Part shown: positions 52,431 through 62,085 of the stretch, piece by piece
Layout: every line of letters starts with the position of its first letter
How positions within the stretch are numbered: position 1 is the first letter of the stretch
Assembly: GCA_963662175.1 (NCBI GenBank)
Contig: OY759225.1
Location: 11,091,601-11,155,600 of the forward strand
Source: Aradus depressus
Lineage: Eukaryota; Arthropoda; Insecta; Hemiptera; Aradidae
DNA length: 64,000 nucleotides
Direction: 5' to 3'
The notes under the pieces: generated by a model
Databases searched by the model: none
What the model was told of the DNA's origin: nothing
Seen by the model: the letters and a program-made list of their open reading frames with translations, nothing else
Made by a program: the position numbers and the translations under genes

Positions 52431-52786
52431 TATTATCCCCAGTTATTAGAGTTTATATGTTAAACCTTCTCCCTAATCCCCCCTTCCCTTTAATCGATTT
52501 GGCTGAAAATAATACACACTACCCCAAAATAGGGGAAGTTATGTAAACGGTCAACAATTCGATGCGGAGTTTTCAACGGAATTTCATGTTTTCCGACCTC
52601 TAGATTCCAAATTTGAAAAAAAAAATTGCTGAATGTGAGCTGTGAACACGATAACTCCCGGTAGAATGAATGTATCGACATGAAACTCTTCTAGCGACGA
52701 AACCTATCGATTTTTGCTAAATGGACTAAAGGGGAGGGTAAGCTCACAAACTCTAGTAACAACGTAATGAATGTATCGATATGTGA
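52431..52786. repeat. Repeat R2, two opposed pieces
   Basis: A forward middle piece (CCCCAGTTATTAGAGTTTAT, CCCCCCTTCCCTTTAATCGA) joins a reverse 3' half (ACCCCAAAATAGGGGAAGTT). Confidence 0.7.
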
Positions 52787-53033
52787 TGACGAGCCGGTAG
52801 CTCAGTATGCGTGCTTGGTTACTGATCTGAGAGGTAAAATAAACTTAAGCATACTGTCCTTCGGATGGCGATGGTCCCGAGCCTGTGCTATGTCAGGTAT
52901 TCGTTAAAGATCCTATTCTAGGTAAATACAGATTTAAGGTAGAGACAATTCAGGATCAGTGACGAAAGAGCGCTCTGGTAGTAGGCAATATGACCATGTA
53001 GTTAAAGCCCGGGCATGAATCATAATAACTAAA
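52787..53033 (+). mobile_element. SINE-1, internally deleted
   Basis: Head GAGCCGGTAGCTCAG and the body are present, but box B and about 40 bp are lost after ACTGATCTGAGAGG. The tail is GAATCATAATAACTAA. Confidence 0.87.
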
Positions 53034-53034
53034 T

Positions 53035-53415
53035 TTAATATACAAACTCAAAACCCCATGAGGACGACACATCAATTTTCAGCATAATCGGCAGAAGGGA
53101 AGGGGGATCAGAGGTTGGCTTAACTCAAAAACCCCAATAACTCGTATTTAAAGTCATTACTCAATGAGGACATAACCTGACAAATTTCAGCAATATCGGT
53201 TGAAAGGAAAGGGGGGTTCAGGGGTGGAGCTCAATTAAAAAACGCTGATACCTGCCGATGTAATGAATCGATCGACACAGATTTAAGTATGAGGATTTGG
53301 GAGCCCCTATTATAAGTCAACTGTTGAATGTTAGGTTTGGAGAGGGAGCGAAAATTTAATTGATTAATTCGTTTTGGGGAAGTACATTGCCGGTGATACA
53401 CGGTTGACTTTTTTT
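53035..53415 (-). repeat. Repeat R2 copy with serial block duplication
   Basis: CCCATGAGGACGACAC...TCAGCATAATCGGCAGAAG and a second GAGGACATAACCTGAC...CAATATCGGTTGAAAGG repeat the same block. It ends CATTGCCGGTGATACACGG. Confidence 0.73.
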
Positions 53416-53724
53416 CTTTTGAATCCTTGTCCAGTTAATCAACAAAGTGTTGCAAAGTTCATCTGATCCCTTAAACTCCTGAAACATTTTGGTCTAGCTA
53501 AACCAGCAATGTCCTTTTATTGATCCCATATCTAAGCTCTCACACTACTGAAACTTGTATCAGGGACCGAGTCAACATTATTCATCTTGAATTGCTGAAT
53601 ACTCGACGGGGGGGTGGACGACAACACACAAAATACATTTTGAATCTATTTATTACATGGCGTTCCAAAATAATAAATTAAAATTTTTTGGATCAAAAAT
53701 CAATACTTGATTTACATAGTGGAT
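53416..53724. other. Spacer, no gene seen
   Basis: No frame or repeat recognised. Confidence 0.5.
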
Positions 53725-53970
53725 TTTGAATCTTCACACTAAATTTTAGATCAGCAGTCATTAGGATATTTGCCCACCCTTCCCTTCCACCGATTGCAAA
53801 ACTAATAGGTAACATCTTCATGAAATTTTGAATTTAATTATAAAATTTCATGTCAATACATTCATTACAACGGCAGTTATTAGAGTTTTTGAGTTAAGCC
53901 TCTACCTTAATCCCCCCTCCTCTATGGCCAATTTGGCTGAAAATCAATAGGTTTTGGTCACACATATAAA
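53725..53970 (+). repeat. Repeat R2 copy
   Basis: TTTGAATCTTCACACTAAAT to TTGGTCACACATATAAAATT. Confidence 0.7.
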
Positions 53971-54049
53971 ATTTTGTAATATCAATTTGAATTTATTATA
54001 CCTTACCTACTTTTTTATGATCTTTCAATATGTCACTCTAAGGCAATTA

Positions 54050-54125
54050 AGGTATATTTATTTTAAAAACAATAATTCTTTATTTCATAAGACGTTTCGA
54101 CATACTGTCATTCTCAATTCTAAAA
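54050..54125 (-). mobile_element. Decayed hammerhead-like fragment
   Basis: Minus strand TTGAGAA (core with three changes), U, GAC...GUC hairpin, GAAA, CG, UC (54091-54117), then TTATGAAATAAAGAATTATTG. Same order as the other motifs, but decayed. Confidence 0.35.
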
Positions 54126-54554
54126 ATACAAATTATTTTAAATAATAACAACATTATAATTGTAATTCTCATAACTATTTTTTCATATAATATTACAAAG
54201 ACCGATAAGGACTCACCTAAATACAGAATTATCATACTTTACTCATCCAATCATATTCTACCACTAGATAGTCGTCAAATTTTATATTATTTCACATATT
54301 GTCCAAATTTCATCCTTACATTTTTCAAAAAACCTATATTATAAATAAAACCTATAACCCTGATATAACCTACTCTAATATCTTATTTTTTTTAAATATC
54401 GGTATTAAAATTTTTATTAATTATTATATTAAATAATTAATTTTTTTAAACAATTTAATTTATAAACTATAATTTTAACTCTTTTTGAAATTTTTTTATA
54501 ATTTTTTTATTTTATAACAAGTATATTTTTTTATTTTATATTATTTAAGATGTA
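54126..54554. other. Very AT-rich spacer
   Basis: No feature seen. Confidence 0.5.
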
Positions 54555-55070
54555 TGAGTAATGACATGTGTCGATACATTCATTCTATCGGCTTTTAGGT
54601 TAAGCCTCCACCCTTATTTCCACTTTCTCGAGTCGAGTTGGTTGAAAATAAATAGGTGACGTCATTAGAGATTTTTGGATTCACATAAAAAATGTTGTGC
54701 TGATAGTCTCATTACATCGGCAGTTATTACGGTATTTGTGTCGAGTACCCCTTCTCTGATCCCACCTTTGCTTTCGATCGATTGTGTGGAAAATTAATAG
54801 GTTAAAGGAGTTTTGAATTTAATTATGAAATTTCATGTCATTGCAACGGCAGTCATTAAATTTTTTTATATTAAGTCTCTCCGAATCTAGATTAAGATAT
54901 AACATTTTTTGCTGATATGTTCATTCTAATGGACACACACAGATAGATTTTTTTTTTCATAATTGGAATCTAGAAATCGGAAAAAATTGAAATTCCGTTG
55001 AAAACTCTGTATCGAATTATTGACCGATTACAATACTTTCTCTATACTTTATATGGGTATAAACAATTTA
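54555..55070 (+). repeat. Repeat R2, near full-length but rearranged
   Basis: CATGTGTCGATACATTCATT to CAATACTTTCTCTATACTTT, with two middle blocks in series. Confidence 0.73.
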
Positions 55071-55344
55071 ATGAACATCTTTTGATGCTCCTAATCTTTT
55101 AATGCATTTGCTTATCCTTTGAGATTTACTGAAAAAACCTTTCAGGTGGTTGGACAAGCAAAAGATAGACATCGTTATAGCTTATGCTTACTATACGTTA
55201 TGCTTTCTATATGCTTTTGTCTACTCAGGGCTTTGACAGCGATGCCATCATTTCTTTTCCCAGATTTTTCACCCTGTAAACTGCTGGATTACTATTTTCT
55301 AAAATATACGATGTAAGAGGAACCGAACCCCTCATTCCAAAAAA

Positions 55345-55890
55345 GTCATTGGTGGATCCATAGGCTATGTACTTCCTCAGATCGAATTATACAATTAAGT
55401 TTTCACTCTCCCTCCAAAATCAATCGAACGTTTGAGCTAAAAATCAATAGTTGAGTTAGATAGGAGCTTCTGAATCCTCATATGAATTTTTGTGTCAATC
55501 AAGTTGTTTTTAACAGTCGAAGGGCTGTTCAGTTCAGCTTAAAGTCGTCGTAAAAACCTATAATGAATTAAATTTGAATACAACTTTTGCCTTATAGGAA
55601 ATTTAATGATGTTTCTAGTGGTGTAATTCAATTTGATTTATGACATATACTTTTTGAGATATGAACAATTTTATAAGAAAAAGTAGGAAAATTGCAGGTG
55701 AAGGAATCGGGCCATGGTTTATTAGGACTTTTTTGTTCCAAATGAAGTGAGGGACCATATACCGACGTATTGCCAGAGGTTGCTGACACACCCTGTATAC
55801 AGACAGACAGAACAACTTTTTTGAATAATGAAATGAAAACTTCGCATCGGATTTCTGACCTTTACATCGTGTAGGTGGGGATGTAAAATC
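55345..55890. repeat. R2 pieces around another repeat
   Basis: R2 forward start (55345-55500), then a block on the minus strand beginning ACAGGGTGTGTCAGCAACCT (55800 back to about 55510), wording common to arthropod repeats, then an R2 end (55805-55890). The 66-codon minus-strand ORF belongs to the middle repeat. Confidence 0.6.
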
Positions 55891-55977
55891 TCTGCCCGAA
55901 GTAAGGAGGTCTTAACTTTTGTCTAATCGTTCAAAATCTAATGTGATCGCTGTTAGCACATTTTTCATTTTCACCCT

Positions 55978-56062
55978 CTGAGAGCTTTGGTAGTAGGCAA
56001 AGTTTGATAGTAGGGGTATGATCTTGTAGTTAAAAGCCCGGCCTTGAGCCATAATAACTAAC
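55978..56062 (+). mobile_element. SINE-1 3' scrap
   Basis: GGTAGTAGGCAAAG...GATCTTGTAGTTAAAAGCCCGG and the AATAACTAACTA tail, with a small internal duplication. Confidence 0.72.
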
Positions 56063-56446
56063 TATACTTAGTGTTGACGTTCACATTATTATAAACAACG
56101 TGGTCCAGATTTCAGAACGTGACTGACAATGAAACTGGTCTCCTCAACTTGATTGAACTGTCTGAATGGTTGGCTATTTTAGAGACATGATATCCACTCA
56201 GGTTGGTCTAAACAAAGACAGCGGTGGGATCACTTGGCTTAACAAAGCTGTCTCAGACACAATCCTCTCTTTGTCGACCCTTGTGCGACGTCTCTTCTCC
56301 GCCAACATATATTTGGAACCGGATGCACAACATTTATCAACATTAGAAATAATTTATGCAGGGACTTTTGAATCCTCATACTGAATATCGTCTTTACATG
56401 AGTCTTCTTTGTGGGTTTTTGATTTTTGATATGAAATTTCGTGTCA
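56063..56446. other. Spacer, no gene assigned
   Basis: 56090-56300 has moderate GC and a 72-codon ORF (MVGYFRDMISTQVGLNKDSG) without known motif. The last 70 bases are R2, the target of LTR element 2. Confidence 0.4.
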
Positions 56447-56450
56447 CTAT

Positions 56451-57876
56451 TGTAATATAAACAAGCCCGTTGCCAAGGCTTGTTATTAGCCACGATATAT
56501 TTTTTTTATCAAACCGAATTCTGAAGAACAAAACAAGTTTAAAAAGAAATAAAATATAGTAAAAGTAAATAAAAAGTGGCTTTAGGCCTAACCTTACAAT
56601 TATCAACGAACATTTTGGACATCAATTAAGAAACCAATCAACTTCAAAAAGAAACTAAATTTACAGGAAAAATTAATTCCACATCCAGGAACAAAATGAA
56701 ACAGCTAAAAGAAGAAGGAATGAAGAAAATTTCAGGAAATTATGAGCAAAATTAAAAAAAAAGATCAATAGTTAAAAAACTCGTCGGTAGAAGGCTTTGA
56801 AAATTTTTAGAACAAGACAGTCAATTATTAAGAAGAGATGGAAAAAGAAAAAGAAGAGAAAAACGGCCCACATCAGATGGAAAAGCCAGCTCAAAATTTT
56901 GAAAAGGAAGCCTGTTCCAAAAATGATCCAATCATAGAGGACGGATCCAATCCAAGGCTGTAGAATGATCCGAAAGTGTATTTCACCGAAGTTTGAATAC
57001 TGTTTTTGAAAAAAGTAGGAGTCCAATTGAAAATCAAAACCGCAGAAAATTAAAAGAATATTTAATAAGAAAGAAGAAAAAGAAACGAAGGAAGAAGACG
57101 CAAAAAAACTTTGTAAAGTTGAAAATTATCAAGTTCAAGAAAACAAAACAGCGACGGAAAGACAATATCAAGCTACCATTTCGAAGGTGTAAGGCAGTTG
57201 TCCTCCAGTCTTTGTATAGGACAAACCTGTGTTCCGAGGTGTCTAATTTAAAAGTTATAACTCTTGAAAAAGTGGTGGAAAGTGGAATAGAATGTAAAGT
57301 AACATTGAAAAGAGGCGAACTGATGGAGGATGTAAATTTTTTTTGTTTAATATTTGTATGTAAATAATGTTAATTTTTAATTTAGTTCAATGGCGTCATG
57401 AACGTGAGTAACCTTTATATTTTTTTTTTAATGGCTGATCAGCAAATTATAAATAAATTTTTCCAATTTTTGTAAATTCATAACCATGTTTTAATTTCTT
57501 TTTAATTCCCCAAAATCTCTCTCAATGAAATTCACATTTCAAAACTCATAGGCCTTGCGAATCAACACCTTTGCGATAAGCGCCAATCGTTATCGGGACA
57601 TAATATTTAATAATCTCAATTTTCAGAATCACACCGGGAGACCTTTGGATTTTTGGATTGGTGCAAGTAACGTAGTTTGAAAATTTTACAGAGTTATTTA
57701 TAACATATGTTTTTCATTTTTTTTTAAGAGCTTCACTCAACCATATGGTAGATTATTTTATTTTTGAAATTATAGAGTCAATTAACTTAAATTTTTTTTA
57801 TTATTCAAAATTTTATTCATTTTTTTAATTTATTGTGAAAGGCAACAAGTCAATATACATTAATAAAAACCTTTCA
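56451..57876 (+). repeat. LTR element 2, 5' LTR
   Basis: 1,426 bp, ending in AATAAAAACCTTTCA (AATAAA 12 bases from the end). It is unusually long for an insect LTR. A basic 124-codon plus-strand ORF (56993-57367; KKKKKRRKKTQKNFVKL) and an 84-codon minus ORF lie within. I make no product claim, but the former is open in both LTRs. Confidence 0.95.
56993..57367 (+). CDS. LTR-internal basic ORF, 124 codons (hypothetical)
   Basis: Starts MNTVFEKSRSPIENQNRRKL. Strongly Lys/Arg-rich for residues 18-75, then a mixed C-terminal half with SLYRTNLCSEVSNLKVITLE. Identical at 62628-63002. It could be a tail domain once encoded next to the 3' LTR or a chance frame in A-rich DNA. No recognised domain. Confidence 0.25.
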   Translation: MNTVFEKSRSPIENQNRRKLKEYLIRKKKKKRRKKTQKNFVKLKIIKFKKTKQRRKDNIKLPFRRCKAVVLQSLYRTNLCSEVSNLKVITLEKVVESGIECKVTLKRGELMEDVNFFCLIFVCK

Positions 57877-57879
57877 TTA

Positions 57880-57899
57880 TGGCATCTCCTTGTGAGGAT
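57880..57899 (+). promoter_or_regulatory. Candidate primer-binding site of LTR element 2
   Basis: TGGCATCTCCTTGTGAGGAT begins three bases after the LTR end. The leading TGG fits pairing with a tRNA CCA end. I cannot match the rest to a tRNA with confidence. Confidence 0.5.
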
Positions 57900-58180
57900 A
57901 ATTTCTTGTTTTTTTTATTTTTGCATTCTTTGACCAATAAATAACTCGCATAGAGTCACCGAAATATTTTTTTTAATAAAGAGTAAATATGCCTAAAAGA
58001 TGCATTTATTTAAAATCAGGAAGAATAAGGCCATGGGGAGATATGAGTTTCGTTGGGAGAGTGGGGAATATATTATATGAATTCTTATTACATATAAATA
58101 ATAATATTGAACCTCATTTTTTTGCTGCTGCAATATTTTTTTGATAAATTTTTTTTTTGAGTTATATTTAATTATTAAAA

Positions 58181-59623
58181 ATGCCAACCACGAGAGGCGA
58201 GAGTAAGAGAATGTTGGAAGTAGAGGCCGAACAAAATAGCACGGTAGGATCGGATGATTCGCGAGTTGATACAGATAGTTTTGAGGGAGAAATGGAGGGG
58301 GTAGATAAAGACATAGTTGCGACTGTTGAGGAGGAAAAAGAGATAGAGATAGAGACGAAAGAGAAAGTAGAGGAGAAACCAGATAAGATGGACAGATTAA
58401 TGGAATTTATGATGAGGAGTATGGCGGAACAGAATCAAAAATTTACAAATTTAGAGTCAAAGATGGAAGGTTTAGAGACAAATTTAAAAAGGGAAATGGG
58501 GGACAAATTAAGAAACATAGAGACAAACTTGAGTGGGGTAGAGACAAATTTAACTAGTAAGATTGACGAACAGAAAACAAACATGACAAATTTAGAGACA
58601 AATTTACGAGGGGATATGACTAATTTGAGAGGGGACATTCAAGATTTAGATGTGAGATTAGATAAGCAGGTGGACAGCTTGAAGGATCAAATAGGGAGTT
58701 TAGAAATAAAAAATCAAGAGTTAGAAGACAAAGTTGATCAGGTAACAGAAAGTTTAAAGGGGGAATTTAATCAAAAAATAAGCAACTTCAAAGAAAAAAT
58801 GGAAGGTCAGGTGAAGGAGGTTATCCGTAAAATAGATGCCGCGGAAGAGAAATGGGAGGAACGCTGTCAATATTTCGAGTTAAAGTTGTCAGGAATTAGG
58901 GAGGACAACAGCGTCCAAACAGCTGAACTTTCTGAAAGGATTAGCTGGGTAGAAGGGATTCAGGAGGAAGGATTCAAGGGAGTTGTAGAATTAGGGAGCA
59001 AAATAGAAACCAATTCAGAAAGAATTAGTCAAATAGAAGGGGACATGTCAAAATTAAAGGAAGAAATCAGTAAGAGAATGGGAAAGGTTCAAACTGTAGA
59101 AATAGAAAAAGGAACAGACTTAGAAATTTTAGTAGAGGAAGTCAAAATAGTCTCGGAAATTAGTTCTAGAAATAGTTTAGAAAATGAAAGGACAGATTTA
59201 ACAGTTAAAAAGACTTTCCAAAGTAGAGTAAAATCGGTAAGAAAATTTCTTTCCAAGGGAGAAATTAAAATGAAATATCAGTTAGTGCAAACTAAGGTAG
59301 AATTAAGAAAATATGATAGTATGACTGATGTGCATGAATGGAAAAATTATTTAAGAAAGAATTTACATGAGACTAGTTACCAGGTGGAAGACATTTTTAG
59401 AATACAATACAGAAAAACTGAAGTAAAAATTTATGAAATAAGGGGAAATGAGAAAAATGACGCAATACTGACAGACAGACTACGTAAAATTTTATTTAGT
59501 GTAAGGAGGAAGATATTTGAAGACATCATAAGGCGCGGCATTAAGAAAAAATCAGGGGCTCCTCTTAGGCTCTGTAATTATTTAATTGCATCAGCCGAAC
59601 TTACAGTAAGTAACCATTTTTGA
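58181..59623 (+). CDS. Gag-like coiled-coil protein of LTR element 2 (480 aa)
   Basis: ATG at 58181, about 300 bp after the LTR. Residues 1-70 are acidic. Residues 70-300 are a long coiled coil with recurring ETNL (99-102, 114-117, 121-124, 139-142) and heptad leucines/isoleucines. Residues 340-475 are basic with WKNYLRKNL and RKILFSVRRKIF. There is no capsid fold signature, no CCHC box and no enzyme. The last codons contain a consensus splice donor (ACA/GTAAGT, GT at 59606), so the true C-terminus may lie in a later exon. Same layout as the 363-aa protein of LTR element 1, without visible sequence similarity. Confidence 0.7.
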   Translation: MPTTRGESKRMLEVEAEQNSTVGSDDSRVDTDSFEGEMEGVDKDIVATVEEEKEIEIETKEKVEEKPDKMDRLMEFMMRSMAEQNQKFTNLESKMEGLETNLKREMGDKLRNIETNLSGVETNLTSKIDEQKTNMTNLETNLRGDMTNLRGDIQDLDVRLDKQVDSLKDQIGSLEIKNQELEDKVDQVTESLKGEFNQKISNFKEKMEGQVKEVIRKIDAAEEKWEERCQYFELKLSGIREDNSVQTAELSERISWVEGIQEEGFKGVVELGSKIETNSERISQIEGDMSKLKEEISKRMGKVQTVEIEKGTDLEILVEEVKIVSEISSRNSLENERTDLTVKKTFQSRVKSVRKFLSKGEIKMKYQLVQTKVELRKYDSMTDVHEWKNYLRKNLHETSYQVEDIFRIQYRKTEVKIYEIRGNEKNDAILTDRLRKILFSVRRKIFEDIIRRGIKKKSGAPLRLCNYLIASAELTVSNHF

Positions 59624-60230
59624 AACTCGAATGAGTTATAGACTGACGGACAGACAAACAAAAACTTTAGACAGAAAACATACAGAAACTACGGATAAAT
59701 GATATTTGCAATTGATAAAAGAATAAATGAATATTGTATGAATGAAGTTTATTTGGAATACATACTTGTGTTGTTGTTGAATTTATAATATGTTAATGTA
59801 AGGGCTTGTATTAGGTTAATAGAATGTAATCATGATGTTAATTTTATTTCGAAATGGTGTTTGTAAACAAAGGGGTAGAGAGAAGGTAACATCCCATGGA
59901 GAGGTTATAAACATAACCGAACTAGTTAGTTTATGATGAACGAGACCGAACTAGTACAGAAGGTGATGGACCTGGTTCGTAAAGTGAACCGTTCATTTAG
60001 TGACTGGTAACCGTACTTTTGGATAGGGATATCCGATTTTCATGTAATTAAACGTATATATAGGATTTTTTTTAGTAGATTTTTCTTTATTTAGATTATT
60101 AGTAATTAATCGAGAATGAAAGAGTAGAATAAATGAAGTAGATTAGTTTTGTTTTTAGTAGTAAAATAAGCAAGCGGAGACTAATTGATCCCCTGCAATA
60201 AGCAGGCGGAGACAATTTGTTCTCTTGCAG
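59606..60230 (+). other. Candidate intron within LTR element 2
   Basis: GTAAGT donor at 59606 and acceptor TTTGTTCTCTTGCAG ending 60230. Joining keeps phase 0, and the downstream frame stays open to a stop at 60456-60458. The downstream DNA (60231-60500) is much GC-richer than the rest of the interior. Confidence 0.4.
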
Positions 60231-60458
60231 TATTTGGCGTCTGCACTTGCCCAGCCTAGAAACAGTAGACAGAGAACGAGCCCGGACTCTCCGAAGCTTG
60301 ACGCGCTTCCTGTATGTCGAGTCACAGGACTGGTTCCCGACGGAGCTGTCGCTTGGTGTCGGAGAGAGGGAGTGCAGATTGCCTCCTCTCTTTGGCATTG
60401 GGGGTCAGTATCTGGAAGGAACGGTCCAACTGGGGGCCAGAGAAGGATTTTTAGCTGA
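60231..60458 (+). CDS. Candidate second exon, about 75 codons
   Basis: Open in the phase set by the proposed intron; begins YLASALAQPRNSRQRTSPDS and includes CRVTGLVPDGAVAWCRREG. I recognise no domain. An overlapping frame (60217-60705, 162 codons) is also open through the same GC-rich part, so the frame in use is uncertain. The GC island could be captured sequence. Confidence 0.3.
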   Translation, partial: YLASALAQPRNSRQRTSPDSPKLDALPVCRVTGLVPDGAVAWCRREGVQIASSLWHWGSVSGRNGPTGGQRRIFS

Positions 60459-62065
60459 TCCTGTGGGAGCCGAACCCAGCCAATCTCAGGAACACTTAGA
60501 CAAAGCTAATACACACAAAACATACATTATTTCGGGGATTTATGATTTATTTGATACATTTATGTTACACCGTACGGACAACACAACATTAAGAAACGAA
60601 ATCATTTTACATTACTCAACTTACACAATACACAGGAGGGGTTTTTGTATTATTTTGCATTTTTTTATGATTTTATTTGTATATAGTGTAGATGTGTTAA
60701 TTTAGGTTTAGAGGAATGTATGCTAGTATAAAAGGATTAAGAGTGGATGATCGCGATAGTATGTAGGAATTTGTTTACTTTAAAATAATTATATTATAAA
60801 ATTTTTTTTGTGTTTTGAACTAAATATGTAACAATTGAATTAGGATTTAATGAAAAATGTAAGACCGTAGGAAAAGAAAGATAGGTGGATATGATGGCAA
60901 GTTAATATATACGGAGTCGACGATTTTTTTTTAAGGGTAGAGAATGAAAAGATGATGATTATTCGCGGGAAGAATTAAGAATTTTATAAATAGTTTCATC
61001 TAGATATGTTTGTTTGAGATAAAAGGGGATAAAATATAATTAATAATAAAAATAATTAGAATACATGGGGATAATTTTTTCTTTGAGACTTACAAGACGT
61101 TACTGAAAACTTAGATATTGAGGAAGTTATTTGGAAGTTAGAGCTATTAGAGAATAGATAGCTAGATATTTATATTTTTTGTGAGATAGCCTACCCAAGG
61201 AAGGGAGGATCCACATTTTCTGCGACGATATATGAGAATAATAATCTACGATGATATAAGAAGTTATTAGGGATTTTTTTTGAGATTAAGAAGTTGAAGT
61301 TTTTTTTTTTTGAGCTATAGGAGGAGTTAGGGAATGGGCGAAGGCCTAGGTAACGTCGAAATAATAGGATAAGGAATATTTATACTTTGTAGGGGGGAAT
61401 TTTGTAACTTGAGAAGTTGACATAGGAAGTTGAATTTTATTTGAACCAAAGATATGTGAAGAAATATTTAGAAAATGATGATGAGGAATGAGGAACTGAA
61501 TTTAGAAAAGCAACCCAATTATTATTTTTTTTATTTATGATTTGAAGTAGAATATAAATTTTTTTTGAGATTAAGATAGAAAGAAAGATGGAAAGTAAGC
61601 AAAGATATTAAGTGGTGAAGCGGCAATATTATAATTAAATATAAATTTGGTTTGTTTTGGGACATATGTCCAAAGGATATTAATTACAGTAAAATTTGCA
61701 TTTAGATAATAATATGTTCAATATTTTTTTTATATATGAAATTTAAAAGACAATTTTATTTGTCTTCCGCTCGTCCAAATTGTAAAGGACTGAGCTCAGT
61801 TTATAATTAGTGTGTAAAGAATTTTTTTTTGTTTAATGTAAATTTGTTGTAAATGACAGTGGGGAATGAAGTGAAGTGACAGGTGCGAGATGAATTTTTG
61901 TTGAGGTGGTTTGTGAGCGTAGAGACACCCAAAAGTGCCGGTTCACGACGACCAATTGGAGGACGACAGGAGTGGATGAAGGCGAAAAAAGGACCAGGAT
62001 AAAATAGATGAAGAGGGAACTTTTGGAACAAAAATTGTGATTCTAGAAACACAATTTTCGTTCCA
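60459..62065 (+). other. LTR element 2, non-coding interior
   Basis: AT- and T-run-rich, stop-dense in all frames; no pol remnant recognised. About 61850-62060 is purine-rich and less AT-rich. Confidence 0.6.
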
Positions 62066-62085
62066 GAAAAAATAGGAGAAGGCAA
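62066..62085 (+). promoter_or_regulatory. Candidate polypurine tract of LTR element 2
   Basis: GAAAAAATAGGAGAAGG then CAA lies directly before the 3' LTR. Confidence 0.6.

Noticed and set aside
57877..62085. Pol, protease or integrase remnants in LTR element 2
   Set aside because: I scanned for DDE/HHCC, YxDD and D[ST]G contexts in open frames and saw none; the interior outside the coiled-coil ORF is stop-dense.
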